Notes under the pieces: generated by a model
The model's database searches: none
The model's input: only the letters and a program-made list of their open reading frames with translations
Told to the model about the DNA's origin: nothing
DNA from: Cacajao melanocephalus
Taxonomy: Eukaryota; Chordata; Mammalia; Primates; Pitheciidae
Assembly (NCBI GenBank): GCA_963573385.1
Contig: CAUYLG010051124.1
Span: forward strand, 1-64,000
Direction: 5' to 3'
Length of the DNA: 64,000 nucleotides
Part shown: positions 21,895 through 34,331 of the stretch, piece after piece
Numbering within the stretch: the first letter of the stretch is position 1
How the letters are laid out: the number at the start of each line of letters is the position of its first letter
Made by a program: the position numbers and the translations under genes

Positions 21895-21926
21895 GTACCA
21901 GATCAGTACCGTACCAGATCAGTACC
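21895..21926. repeat. Perfect 16-bp tandem duplication
   Basis: The 16-mer gtaccagatcagtacc occurs twice without a gap (21895-21910 and 21911-21926). It lies in otherwise unique sequence. Confidence 0.9.
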
Positions 21927-22569
21927 ACTGGATTACAAGGTGAGGCACACTCTTCTTTCCAAAGGAGAGGAGGCAAAGCCCAGAGGGCACGGCAAGGCTG
22001 CAGCAGGACCATTGCTGTGCTGGTGACCTGACTGTCCCCTGTGCTGCCTTGAGACAACCCTTCACCAGCAGGTGCTCCCCCGATGCCTGACCCGTCTCTT
22101 TCACCTCCAGCTCTTCTCCACCTAGATGCCCAGGCATGGCAGGCTGGGGTGGTTGGCTCTAGGTCCATGGGCAGAAGGAAATGTGAGTGCTCCAGTTCTG
22201 GTTCCATTTCTTCCTTAGAGAAAGTGGTAGCTGACTTGCTTAATAAAGTCAGCTGGAGGTGAGCATACGTTCCCAAGGGCATGCATTCATATTTCTTGGA
22301 GGTATCATGGTCTAACCTCATAGTGAGGAAGGGCTGTGTCTCCATTTGGCTCTGGGTTTGCCCCTTTTTGGAACTATAGACCCCGATGATAGAGTTTTAG
22401 GCTCTTTCCTGCCTGGCTGGCCTGGCTGCCATCCTAGGGGAATAGCGTAGTTGTTGATGGCTTGTCTCTTTGATACCTGGTAAAATGGGTCCCAACTCTG
22501 ATGTGCCCATTCTAATTAAATTCTACTAACTTCCTTTTCTCCCTCTAATGAGGGGGGCTGCCTGCCAAT
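21927..22569. other. Unique sequence
   Basis: No repeat recognised. The 171-codon minus-strand frame 21830-22345 crosses this region, but I see no domain or splice logic for it. Confidence 0.45.
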
Positions 22570-22705
22570 TGCTGGTTTGTTCTGCCATATATCTTTTTCC
22601 TCCACTGGGCTTGAGGGCAGATGCCTCATTTATTGCTCACTATATTCCCAAGGCCTAACAGAAGACTTGATCTAGTGTTAAGTACTTCCTTGATGTTTGT
22701 TGAAT
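22570..22705 (+). mobile_element. L2 3' end
   Basis: Sense L2 terminus: 'ctccactgggcttgagggca', then a 'tattcccaaggcctaac' block, ending ttgatgtttgttgaatgaat. This ending is diagnostic of L2. Confidence 0.82.
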
Positions 22706-23575
22706 GAATAAAGGGAAAAAATGAATGCTGGGGAACAGCGGCTAAAAATTCACGAGGACGAAGAAAAAGGAGGGGGTTCTGTGAAAGTAGGATTCCTTGC
22801 CCAGCCCAGCCAGCCTGGGGGATGAAGGAGACAAGGAGACCTGCAAGGCTGGAGAGGGAACTGGGGATCTCTGTACGGTGGTGCTCTGTAGCCTCCAGAT
22901 GCATGGCCAACCCTCTCCCTCTCTTTTCCCAAGCCAGGTGGTAGAGGAGCTGACAGCCACGAACAGGATTGCTCTGGGCAGACCTCAAGCCTGGACTGTA
23001 TGCCCCCTGAGATTTTCCACACAGCAGGAAGTCACCTGTTCTTTCTGAGAACTGACAGAGGTTTTCCTCCCCAAAACCAAGGGAAGGGGTCTCTAGGGAT
23101 GCCCGCAGGCAGGGGAGACTGCATTCTGCTTTCTAGGGGGTATCTGCTTGGATGGTGGCTGCCTAGTTTGATCTGATGCTATGAACAGGAAAAAAGAGAA
23201 GCAGGGAGATGGCAGGGTGCGACGTGGAGACAGGTGGCGTGGCCTCAATCCCCATCACTGGGCAAGGCTCCCCTGATGTGCATTCAGCAGACTCAGAGGA
23301 AGGTGTCTAGGCCTGAGCTGTATGGCTGGTGCCTGACTCTGCTTGCGGGACCATCCCTGCAGTTAAAGAGACTGAACTGGAGCCATTGGGAGGAGCGGGC
23401 AGAGAGCCCCTTAAGATCTTCATGGGAACCCAGGCATGCACTAGCAAGTGCAATAGCAACACAGAGAGCACTTCTAGGCATTCGGATTGGGCCAGAGAAG
23501 CTACAGGCCCTCACTAAGGAAACCTCTCTGGTCCTTCCTTTTCTACCCCAGAGAGGCGAGCCATGGAAAGCAGGC
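22706..23575. other. Unique sequence, ~870 bp
   Basis: Moderately GC-rich sequence without recognisable repeats or genes. Several overlapping frames of about 100 codons on both strands look random. Confidence 0.45.
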
Positions 23576-23900
23576 TCTGTGTCCCCACCCAAATCTAATG
23601 TCGAATTGTAATCCTCAGTGTTGGAGGAGGAACCTGGTGGGAGGTGATCGGATCATGGAGGTGGACTTCCCCCTTGCTATTCTCATGATAGTGAGTGAGT
23701 TATTGTGTGAGATCTGGTTGTTTCAAAGTGTGTGGCACTTCCTCCTTCACATCATCTCTCCTGCTCTGCCCTGCTAAGATGTGCTTGCTTCCTCTTCATC
23801 TTCCGCCATGATTGTAAGTTTCCTGAGGTCTCCCCAGCGCATGTCTCATGCAGCCTATGAAATTGTGAGCCAATTAGCAGTGTGAGAACAGATGAACACA
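23576..23900 (+). mobile_element. MSTA/MSTB-type MaLR LTR, 5'-truncated with internal deletion
   Basis: Sense LTR from 'ctgtgtccccacccaaatct' onward, with a block containing gtgagtgagttattgtgtgag (23690-23710) and 'atgattgtaagtttcctgag'. The usual aacctcttttctttataaat segment is absent: gagccaatta (23867-23876) joins directly to gcagtgtgagaacagatgaa, a deletion of roughly 45 bp. The first ~20 bp are also missing. Confidence 0.9.
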
Positions 23901-24044
23901 AAAGTAAAGCCATTCCACATCAATTCCTTTCTCAATAGGTGGGTTGGATATTGCACATTGGAAAGCAGAGACGTGGAAGCCCTACCATGCAGGTCTTGTT
24001 CATGCTCTCCTTTCACCTCCTCAGGAGCCGTGTGAGCTGGAGAT

Positions 24045-24165
24045 TATTGGCCCCACTCTTATGCAGATGAGCACTAAGGTCCAGAGAGATCCGAACCTTG
24101 GCCAGGGCCACACAGTGGACAAGGGGCAAAACAGAGAATTCAAATGCAGAGTGAGACTCTACCAC
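24045..24165 (-). mobile_element. MIR SINE, antisense
   Basis: Reverse-complement MIR core: atgcagatgagcactaaggt, 'ttggccagggccacacagtg', 'cagagaattcaaatgcagag'. Confidence 0.75.
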
Positions 24166-24180
24166 CTATTGTACAGGGAT

Positions 24181-24242
24181 TAATGCTTATTGAGCACCTA
24201 TTATGTAACTTTCGCTTTTCATAGCTCTCTGTCTCCCAACTG
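24181..24242 (-). mobile_element. MIR SINE, antisense, first part
   Basis: 'gcttattgagcacctattat' is the usual start of an antisense MIR (or the closely similar L2 end). The expected continuation appears only after the MaLR-derived insert at 24243-24299. Confidence 0.6.
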
Positions 24243-24299
24243 GGAGAAATAAATTCCTTTTCTTTTCAAATTACCCAGTTTCAGGGTAATTTATAAATT
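24243..24299. mobile_element. Short MaLR LTR-end fragment containing a perfect inverted repeat
   Basis: 'gagaaataaattccttttct' plus aaattacccagtttcagg is the 3' end of a MaLR LTR. It runs straight into gggtaatttataaattg, which is the same motif in reverse. The arms aaattaccc (24268-24276) and gggtaattt (24284-24292) form a perfect 9-bp stem with a 7-nt loop. Confidence 0.65.
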
Positions 24300-24455
24300 G
24301 CACTCTTTTACTAGGAAAGAAACCGAGACTCAGACAGGAAGGTATTCACCCATGCGAGTATGGCACTAGCAAACTGAAGACTGGAGTTTGCACCCCAGTT
24401 AGTCTGACTCCAAATCCAGTGTTCTTCCTAGTATTCCCCAGCTGCTCCATCCAGA
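24300..24455 (-). mobile_element. MIR SINE, antisense, second part
   Basis: Continues the element begun at 24181: 'agaaaccgagactcagacag', 'gtctgactccaaatccagtg', then the terminal cttcctagtattcc block. Confidence 0.75.
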
Positions 24456-25325
24456 GACCTGCAGGATTCCTTGAGCAGAACCCAGCTCAGAAGGTGGGGT
24501 CTGATCCCTAAGAAAAGAATTGTGTTGATCTTTGGGCTCAGCTTAAAATTCAGTCATCTGACAGAGCTTTTCTCTGATTTTGAAAAGTACTCTCCACTCA
24601 AGCCCTTGCTGTTTGGTCTGAAACCACAGGGTGCCTGCAGTGTAGACAGAAAACTGGGCCAAATCAGACAAAGCTCTGGCCCTCCAGTGCTCATGAGCGA
24701 GCTGTTTCTGCAGGGTCTCCTTGCCTTCTGAAGATGGATTTGGGGTAATACGGTTAAAAAGCAGCAGCATTTGGTCTTGGGGATGCCACTTTAAAATCCC
24801 TTAAAATTAAATTTTGAGGTTGTTTATCTTTGTTGAAATCTTGTCTCCGTGGCTCTGGGTTGGGGTGCCCCTCAGAGCCTGCTGCCTGGGCTGAGCTGGG
24901 AGGTGGACATTTCCCTGGGCAAATGGAATGCAGTCACGGATACTGCTTGCAGGGGCTTTAATTACAAGTTTTCTGGCATAAAAGTTTGCTTTTAAAAATA
25001 GAAAGCATGCCAGCAAATACGTAATATTTGCTTTGAAGTACTGAATTCCCAGAATTAGGTTTCAGCTTTTCCTTCGTGGAGGGCTACAGATCCTTGGAGT
25101 CCCTCTTGGTCCTCAGAGGGGCCACGTTATTTAGTTCTACTCTCCAATTTCTAACTTCACCTTTTTCCTCGCTTTTCATTTTAAACTCTGCAGCTTGAAA
25201 GTGATAGCAATGATCTCACCTATGAAGTCAGAAGCTCAGGTCTGTGTCCCAGCAACTTTGGTTAGCAACTGTGTGACCTTGAGCAGATCTCCTAACCTTT
25301 CAGAGTCTTCTTCTCTTTCTCTGTA
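24456..25325. other. Unique sequence, ~870 bp
   Basis: No recognisable repeat or gene. The AT-rich segment 24780-25060 may be an eroded insertion but matches nothing I know. Confidence 0.45.
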
Positions 25326-25336
25326 AAGAATAAGGG

Positions 25337-25626
25337 TGCAGTGGCTAACACCTGTAATCCCAGCACTTTGGGAGGCTGAGGTGGGAGAACGCTTGAGCTC
25401 AGGAGTTCAAGACCAGCCTGGGCAACATAGACCCTGTCTCTACAAAAAGCGCAAAACTTAGCCAAGCTAGCTCAGTGGTGTGCCTGTAGTTCCAGCTACT
25501 CAGGAGGCTGAGGTGGGAGGATCACTTGCAGCCAGGGAGGTTGAGGCTACAGTGAGTCAAGATTGCACCACTGCACTCCAGCCTGGGTAACAGAGTGAGA
25601 CTCTGTGTCAAGAAAAGAAAAGAAAG
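25337..25626 (+). mobile_element. Alu (AluJ-like) with AAAAG-rich tail
   Basis: Sense dimeric Alu lacking the first few bases. Its tail grades through agaaaagaaaagaaag into the GGAA microsatellite. The flanks aagaataaggg (25326-25336) and aagataaggg (25713-25722) are a degraded target-site duplication that brackets Alu and microsatellite together, so the microsatellite grew out of the Alu tail. Confidence 0.93.
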
Positions 25627-25714
25627 GGAAGGAAGGAAGGAAGGAAGGAAGGAAGGAAGGAAGGAAGGAATGAAGGAAGGAAGGAAGGAAGGAAGGAAGG
25701 AAGGAAGGAAGGAA
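25627..25714. repeat. (GGAA)n microsatellite, 22 units
   Basis: By direct count: eleven GGAA units (25627-25670), one TGAA variant, then ten GGAA units (25675-25714). All reading-frame 'proteins' across it are artefacts. Confidence 0.97.
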
Positions 25715-25724
25715 GATAAGGGCA

Positions 25725-26569
25725 ATATTTGCAGAGCTGTGGAGAGGCATAAAGGCTCGATGGGCAAATCTGAAGCATTGAAGCCCATTAACGCTTGTTC
25801 ATTCATACAAACAAATTTCCTTTTGAAGCCCATCTTTCATATTCTATTCTGAGTCTTTATCTGTTTGGTATGTTTTTAGGTGTTGATTATTTTTTTTCTC
25901 TTTCTCAGATGAGAAACACACACAAGGCTTCCTTCCTTCCCTCTCCACCTTCTGTCTCTCTGCAAGGCTTGTTTCACTTCCCCCTCATCTTCCTGAGCTA
26001 CAGTCATCTCTCCTGGAAGCCTTCGTCATTTACCTGGTTTTCATTATTTCTCTTTAACTAGCATTTACCATAAGCCTCAATCTAGCAGGCACATCTTAGA
26101 TATTTTCTCATTTTGGTACAGTCTTGTTTTTCTCCCCCAACTTCCTCTCATCCAGAAGGATTTGAAATGTTCCTAAGAAGCACTGAAATTGACTATATAG
26201 GAAAGTGGGGGCTGGCTGCTGGTTTCTTGCCAAAGGTCTTAGTAATTTCCATTTTCACTCTTCCATCTTGCTATTTGGCTTAGAGTTGGGGGTGGTGGTG
26301 AGAAGGGACATTGGTGTAAGAACCAAAATGTTGTAACTTGTCATCAAAAGATGTGAAAGCCCACAGAGAAAAATCCTCTTCAGAATATTAGAGAGACACA
26401 GGCTTGGAAATCGGAGAGACCTCATTTCAAACCCCTAATGGCTACTTTGGCTTCTTTTATTTCTAAAGGTCATAGTCTTTTTCCCCATATTTAAAGACAT
26501 ATTTTTAGATATTTAATGCACCCAGAATTTACCTGTGAAGTAGGCAGCCATCTTCATCTTTTTCTAAAT
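25725..26569. other. Mostly unique sequence
   Basis: No repeat recognised with confidence. A short segment at about 26395-26465 ('ggcttggaaatcggagagac') resembles a MIR start but is too weak for a separate call. Confidence 0.45.
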
Positions 26570-26755
26570 GGGCAGCCCATTGTAACAATACCATTCGTTG
26601 ATTAGTCTGTCTTTTCCCTACTGATCTGGAATATCATCTTTGTCATATGGTAAGTATATAATCTATAGTTCTGTATCTGGGTGCTCTATTCTGTTCCATT
26701 GATTTTTCTATCCCTTTGCCAGTAATTACTGTTAGAAATCTTGAGTTTCTAAGCC
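26570..26755 (-). mobile_element. Old L1 ORF2 fragment, antisense
   Basis: Reverse-complement L1M ORF2 blocks: gatctggaatatcatctttg, 'ctctattctgttccattgat' and 'ttttctatccctttgccagt'. Strongly diverged. Confidence 0.72.
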
Positions 26756-27411
26756 AGAATATTCATGGCCACTCATAATTCACTTTTTTTTTTTTAAACA
26801 AGAATAAAAGGGTGGTTACAGAATCCCTTATTCCTACAAGCCATCTGGTATTCTCCAACACTTGTAAAAAAAATAATGTAAAGCAATAATTTAGATTTCT
26901 ATTTGATTATTTTAGAAATCATTTTGAGCACCCTTGTTAATAAGATATTTGCTAAATCTTTGAACTGAAGAGAAGGAAAATTCCACATGCTTAATTTATG
27001 AGATGTTTGCTCCATGGAGGCTAGTTTATCTTCAGGTTGAGGAAAACAAATCGAACTTTGGTAAATTCTCTTATTTTTCATTTCTGGCACTGATCATCAG
27101 TTAACCATCGCCATGCCACCCTGCTCTGAATTTGAGGCAGGATGCAGCGATCTTCCATTCCTGGCCCTGCAGCCTCCTTTTGGATGTGGAATGAGAACCT
27201 CACAGTCACCTCCCAAATGCAGTTGTCCAAGGTTCCTGGGATTTGGAGTGGGGTTGGCCACAGGTCACCAGCTGTCACCTGAGCAGTTGTAACTTTCACT
27301 GATGTCTGAGAACTGAGGATTACTCTAGAGCACGCTATTAAGCTTCATTAATTTTTTTTTTAATTTCCAATTTTGAAGAGTAAATTGAGTTTTTGGAGCT
27401 ATATAAGGTGG
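26756..27411. other. AT-rich unique sequence
   Basis: Contains short T runs (about 26786-26795 and 27352-27361) and nothing else I recognise. Confidence 0.45.
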
Positions 27412-27600
27412 GGGAGCATTCATTGAGCACCTGGTTTCTTCCTCAATACCTAGACACTTTACTTATGGGAATCAGTTTGGGTCTTTTGATCCACAGGAGT
27501 AGGTGGATCGTCCCTGGGAGGAAATTGAGGCTAAGAGAGTTTCTGTAACTTGTCCCTATTGACTCAATTTGTAAGTAATGGATCAGGAAGCCAAAGCCCC
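27412..27600 (-). mobile_element. MIR SINE, antisense
   Basis: Near-complete reverse-complement MIR: 'attcattgagcacctggttt', a decayed middle, then 'ggaaattgaggctaagagag' and 'tggatcaggaagccaaagcc'. Confidence 0.75.
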
Positions 27601-27955
27601 ACCTATGAGACCCACATGCCTTCCACCCACCAGGCTTCTGCTCCCCAGTGATGGATTCAGACTCTGCTCGGTTCCAGCCCCAGGTGTCTCACAGCAGACC
27701 GTGACCGTAACTCATCAGCAGGCTCAATCAAGGTCAAGGCCAATGCCTGTTACTGTTTCTGACCCTTTTTCTACATTTCAGGTAGTGAAATCGCCTTGTT
27801 GCTTTAGGCACAATTATGTATCTGCAAAGCCAGATTTGATCATTCCTGTTTATTCCCTTCCCTGTCTTTCTCTTATGTAATCATTCAGCACACTCCTTGG
27901 AAAGCGTTCAGTGATAATATGGAATTTCTGCCCTCTAGGAGAATGGTATGTGTAA
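27601..27955. other. Unique sequence, possible L2 trace at the end
   Basis: 27875-27955 shows a faint antisense L2-like order (cctctaggagaatggtatgt). The rest is unrecognised. Confidence 0.35.
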
Positions 27956-28213
27956 GTAATAACAGCTGACTTTCACTGGACACTGTTTCTCAGGCACCAT
28001 TCCAGGAACTTTACGTGTGTCTTATCGTGAACTCCTCTCAAGAATCCTATGAAATCAGTTCCAGTATTGTGCCCATTTGGTGTAGGAGAAAATGAAGGCA
28101 CAGAGAGTTATGTATCCTGCCCGAGGTCACACAGGTAGCCAGTAGCAGAGCCTTGCTTTGAATCCAGGTGGTCTGATAGGAAGACCACACTCTTAAACCC
28201 GGTGCTGGCCCAT
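27956..28213 (-). mobile_element. MIR SINE, antisense, nearly full length
   Basis: About 258 bp covering almost the whole consensus in reverse: 'taataacagctgactttcac', 'caggaactttacgtgtgtct', 'gcccgaggtcacacaggtag', 'ttgaatccaggtggtctgat'. Confidence 0.88.
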
Positions 28214-28290
28214 GACCCACACAAGGGAGCAAAGGCGGAGGAGCATCTGAGGCCGCCTTGGGGTTAGAGATGCTTCATCTGGAAGATGAG

Positions 28291-28701
28291 TCTATGAGGC
28301 CATTCTCGCTCACATTGCTATAAAGTAATACCTGAGACTGGGTAATTTATAAGAAAATAGGTTTATTTGGCTTATGGTTCTGCAGGCTGTACAGGAAGCA
28401 TGGTGGCATCTGCTTCTGGGGAGGCCTCAGAGACCTTTTACTCATGGCAGAAGGTGAAGCTGGAGCAGACAGTTCACAGGATGGCAGGAGCAAGAGAACG
28501 AGGCCGAGAGGAGCCATACTTTTAAACCACCAGAGCTGAACTTACTCCCTATCGCAAGGACAGTACCAAGGGGGATGGCCCTAAACCATTTGTGAGAAAT
28601 CTCCCTCTGTGATCCAATCACCTCCCACCAGGCCCCACCTCCAACACTGGGGATTACATTTCAACATGAGATTTTGGCAAGGACATACATCCAAACTATC
28701 A
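28291..28701 (-). mobile_element. MSTB-type MaLR solo LTR, antisense
   Basis: Full-length antisense LTR beginning tctatgaggccattctcgct and ending tccaaactatca. The flanking pentamers atgag (28286-28290) and gtgag (28702-28706) match at four of five bases. Its outer end was later duplicated by the adjoining Alu insertion. Confidence 0.92.
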
Positions 28702-28706
28702 GTGAG

Positions 28707-30400
<1,694 letters not shown>

Positions 30401-30584
30401 TTTCTTGAGAGCAGGATTCAGTAGGATTCCTCTCAGTTCCCAGCCAACGCCGCCAGAGTTGTCCCAGAGTGGGAGCTGCCAGCCATCTCCAGGGCTTCAG
30501 CAATGCCTGTGCACACTGGTGACTGCCCATGCTTCCTGGGGCCATGGCCTTGTCTCCTTCCTGCATTCTACAAGAGTTGCCCAA

Positions 30585-31105
30585 CTGGCCTCCTTGGCCT
30601 GCAATCTAGCCCCTTCTACTATTTTTCCCCCTATGCTGCTGGGATAAAAACGGAGTGTCGGTGTGTGTTTTCAAACAGGCGATACGATGAGGAACTTGTA
30701 ACTGTCCAGCTCATCTCTTGATCCTTTTCCCCACCCGCCCACCACTACTCCAGACTCCAGTTGACCTGAAGCCCAAACACTTTGCACTCTCTCACCTCCA
30801 GTCTTTCATTTCTTCATCACCCTCTTCCTGGAATCCACCCTCCTGCCACCCCGACCCTTGGTGTCATCCCCGCTGGTCTCTCAGGAAGCCCACTCCTCCG
30901 GAGCGTGGCCTGCCTCCTGCAGTGCTCACACTCCTCCCCAGGCTTCCTGTTCTGCTCACACCATCACACTAGTCTACCTGTTTATGATGCTGCCTGCCTC
31001 AGAGCCCTGGAGTCTGTGAGCACAGGATCAAGCCCCTGGTTTTCCCTGTGTCCCAGCATCTGGCGTTGGTTTGGGCAGATGCTATGTGAATGGATGCATC
31101 TGCCA
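30585..31105 (+). mobile_element. L2 LINE, sense, 3' half
   Basis: Diverged L2 with 'cagtctttcatttcttcatc', 'ctcctgcagtgctcacactc', 'tccccaggcttcctgttctg' and the 3' end 'gctatgtgaatggatgcatc'. Confidence 0.7.
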
Positions 31106-31639
31106 TAGTCTCACGCAGCAAAGAGTGGGGCTCAGGCCTGTGTCCCCTTGGCCTCCTCCTTCTGCCACAGCATCTGTGCCCACACAGACTCTGCCTACGG
31201 ATTCTGGAAACATCCTCCTGTCTCTGCAGAAAACGGCTCAAAGCCCTCCTCAGATTTCAGGTCCTCCCAGAAGGCTTCCCAGACAAGGTGGGCTGAATAA
31301 GGCTCCTCACCTCCCTCAAGCTTCCGGGATGAGAAATGCTCTTTCCTTCTCTGTCCCTCTAAGCCGACCAAATAAGAAAAATGTAGGGCCTAAAAACGGA
31401 AACCAACAAGTTGAACTTCATCATAGAATTGGAGTGAGTGACTGCGCGCGTGGGTGTGAAAACTAAGCACAGCTTGAACTCACCATCTGGACAGCTGTCC
31501 AGGGCCTCCAAGCCTCTCGGAAACACACCAGGGAGAAAAGACGGGGCAACCACGGGCTCTAAGAGGTTTGTGTGTCCTTGGGGAAGGAAGAAAGGTTTGT
31601 CACGTTAGTTTTTACTCAACCTGCTACTCTGGAAAATTT
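31106..31639. other. Unassigned sequence
   Basis: Possibly further decayed L2 up to about 31310, otherwise unrecognised. Confidence 0.4.
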
Positions 31640-31735
31640 CCAATATATTTAAACATTGGGAGAATAATAAAATAGGCTATCATGTACCCACCACCAGCTT
31701 CACCAATGATCAAGTTATTGCTCAGCAAATATAAA
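31640..31735 (-). mobile_element. Old L1 3'-UTR fragment, antisense
   Basis: 'ttgggagaataataaaatag' followed by 'gctatcatgtacccaccacc' and agcttcaccaatgatcaa resembles the reverse complement of L1M 3' UTRs. Confidence 0.6.
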
Positions 31736-31854
31736 TATCTATTCATTAGAGATTTAATGATTAATTGAAAATATTGGTTTTTATCAAATATTAACAGTAG
31801 ATATTAAGTGTTAATGTAAATTTACATGTTATTCATAAGTGCTAATTAATTCAA

Positions 31855-31966
31855 TTATTTATATATTATAATAATGTATACAATAAGGTTTAGAATGCCT
31901 AGCATGTATCTTATTTATTTATAATACAATAATATGTACAATAAGGTTTACAGTGCCTAACATTTA
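31855..31966. repeat. AT-rich tandem duplication, two ~56-bp copies
   Basis: Copies at 31855-31910 and 31911-31966 share acaataaggttta and a following atgcctagca/gtgcctaaca block with a 2-bp offset. It abuts the MADE1 remnant. Confidence 0.85.
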
Positions 31967-32016
31967 TTAGGTTGATGCAAAAGTAATTGTGGTTTTCGCC
32001 ATGGAAAGTGATGGGT
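31967..32016 (+). mobile_element. Truncated MADE1 (Tc1/mariner MITE), left end
   Basis: Starts with the mariner terminal inverted repeat ttaggttgatgcaaaagtaa and continues through the centre to gaaagtgatgg. The right inverted repeat is missing, so about 50 of the expected ~80 bp remain. A TA precedes the element, as expected for mariner. Confidence 0.88.
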
Positions 32017-33449
32017 TCTCAACACATAGCAACAGCTCCAGTTACCTGGGCCCAGGCCCAGTTCCAGAACATTCATGTCAGAGGGACAGAAGAGGTAACC
32101 TTGCTGCGCTTCTACATGAGACAGAATCCAGTAGCCCCCCAGGATCGTCTAGTCGCTCCTTGGATTTCATGGAACTCAAGAGGGGCCCACAAAGTAAATG
32201 ACATGTAAGTGTCAGCTGTTACTGCGGCATTCTGGCTTTTGGAAAAGCTGGGAGTGAGAGTCAACCAGTGTGGGATCTTAATAGCTAGGTAACATCAGCC
32301 ATGTGCGTAACCTTTCTGGGACTTCATATTTTTTGGTTGGTGAATAAGAACTGCTTAAGGGACCACATGGGTTTCTGAGGAAGAAGGAAGAAAGAGGCGA
32401 AGTTGGGATTCATGTAAGGCTCAAAACCAAGGTCAGAGTCCTCATGCACCCCCACTTCTCACCCCATCTGCTTCAGATAAACGGGGAGTGGCGGGGTCCT
32501 GGAGAGGCCTCTCTGTACATTGCTCCAGCTGTGGGAACAATATCCAGAGACACAGCCTCCAGCTACCCGGAGTTGGACGGTCTCTGGTATTAGAAGGGTC
32601 AAACTAGCACAGAACAGGCCAAAGAGAGAGCTGCTCTTTCCCATCCGCATTTAAATAGAGGGAGAGCTCTGGAGTGTTCCACTGTGGGGGAGCTGCGGCA
32701 GGAGGAGGAGGGGAAGGCCAGGGAAGAGGAAGGAGAGAGGCGGAAATCAGAAATCGGGGCTCCCGTGCCCACCAGCAGGAACGCTAGTACCCTAGTGTTG
32801 GGGACATGAGTTAAGACAGACAGGCTCCACCTGGATATCTGTCAAGGGACAGCTGGGAGAGTTTGGAGCTGCTCATCCATCTGCTGGTTATCCCCACACA
32901 TATCACACCCAAAGAGGTTTTGAAAAGGAGTTCTTCTGACAGTTATTTAATTAGGGCTCAGCTATGAATATGCAGCCTGGTGGTAGCTAAATTGTCTTGC
33001 CCCATCAGAGCCTAATGACGTGATTTCATTCCTAGTTCATTACAAAAAAAAAGATATAAAACTCTGGCAGTGACCATCCCTGATGACAAGTGAACATTGC
33101 TGATTAGAAGCCACCAGTTTGACTGAAAGCAGATGAGGGTGGCCAGGGAATCGGGAGGGGGCTGAAAAGGGGGGTGACACTATCAGGATGATGATGATTG
33201 GTTGTTGAGACCGTGGCAATGGCCTCAGGATGGCACTGTGTCAAATGCATCAGCGTCATACACTTGAAACACCTGCAGCCTCTCCTCCTCAGCAGAGCTG
33301 AAGACGGGTCCATGGGCGTCATCACTGCTGAGGCCTCTTCATCACTGTTTCCCCTGAGTGAGTCTCAGAAATCCTCCAATATAAACCTTGGAGGAGGACT
33401 AGTTTTTTAAAATGTTATAATGTTAACAACAACAAAACCCTTAAAAGCC
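32017..33449. other. Mostly unique sequence, ~1.4 kb
   Basis: A weak MIR-like core may exist at 32225-32350 ('gtgcgtaacctttctgggac'). The segment 32860-33060 is AT-rich, unique and repeat-free. A purine-rich tract lies at 32695-32745. Confidence 0.45.
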
Positions 33450-33640
33450 AGGGAGACAGGGGGGAGCTAAGGTTTGTAGAATCACCGTGTCTTTGTAAAC
33501 ATGATCTCATTTGACACTTATAGCAACCTGTGAACCTGGTGGTGATATGACTCCCACTGTACAGATGACACACAGTGGCTCTGAGAAGTTACAGAACTCA
33601 GGTGGTGTCGGTGGAGCCGGTCTGTCTGACCGGCAACAAA
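33450..33640 (-). mobile_element. MIR SINE, antisense
   Basis: Reverse-complement MIR: 'atgatctcatttgacactta', 'gactcccactgtacagatga', 'aagttacagaactcaggtgg'. Confidence 0.78.
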
Positions 33641-33940
33641 TTCCTTCTGTTCTCTGTGCATCCAGTGCTGCTAACTACGGTGCCGCCTTCATTTGCAGGG
33701 GCTCACGGGGCACACGGGCCACTTGTTCCTACCGCTCTCACAGAGGTCTCTGCTCCTTCATGATCCTCCTTCAGGCCATGGCATATTGTCACCCCGTAAT
33801 CGTAAGGTAAGCATGATTCTACATTCTGCTGTTTTCACCTCACGTTGTCAATATTTTCCCATGGTGCTCATATTTATTTTGAAAGCTTTTATAAAATCCA
33901 ATGAGTTGATGCCTTATGATAATTAATTAATTAATTTACT

Positions 33941-34224
33941 TTTGAGACGGAGTCTCCCTTTGTCAGCAGGCTGGAGTGCAGTTGCGCGATCTCGGCTCAC
34001 TGCAACCTCCGCCTCCCGGTTCAAGTGATTCTCCTGCCTCAGCCTCCTGAGTACCTGGGATTATAGGCTCATGCCACCACGCCAGGCTAATTTTTTTGTA
34101 TTTTTAGTAGAGACGTGGTTTCACCGTGTTGGCCAGGATGGTCTCGATCTCTTGACTTCATGATCCACCCGCCTCGACCTCCCAAAGTGCTGGGTTTACA
34201 AGCGTGAGCCACTGTGCCTGGTCT
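33941..34224 (-). mobile_element. Alu (AluS/Y-like), antisense
   Basis: Antisense Alu from tttgagacggagtctccctt to gtgagccactgtgcctggtc. It has low divergence in the CpG-rich left arm. It abuts an (ATTA)n tract at 33920-33937. Confidence 0.95.
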
Positions 34225-34331
34225 GATTTATTGATACTTAATCCTAACATTAGACAATGAGATTGGTTCTAGTATTTTGCTATGTAAGTTACACAACACC
34301 CAGCATGTCGTGCAGCAGGCGGTGTTAGGGA

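Noticed and set aside
21830..22345. 171-codon minus-strand frame
   Set aside because: No known domain, no splice context, low-complexity composition.
25522..25852. Repetitive frames on both strands
   Set aside because: Direct translation of the GGAA microsatellite.
33700..33806. Plus-strand 107-bp exon-like interval ending aag|gtaagc
   Set aside because: The acceptor tract is short and interrupted. No other support.
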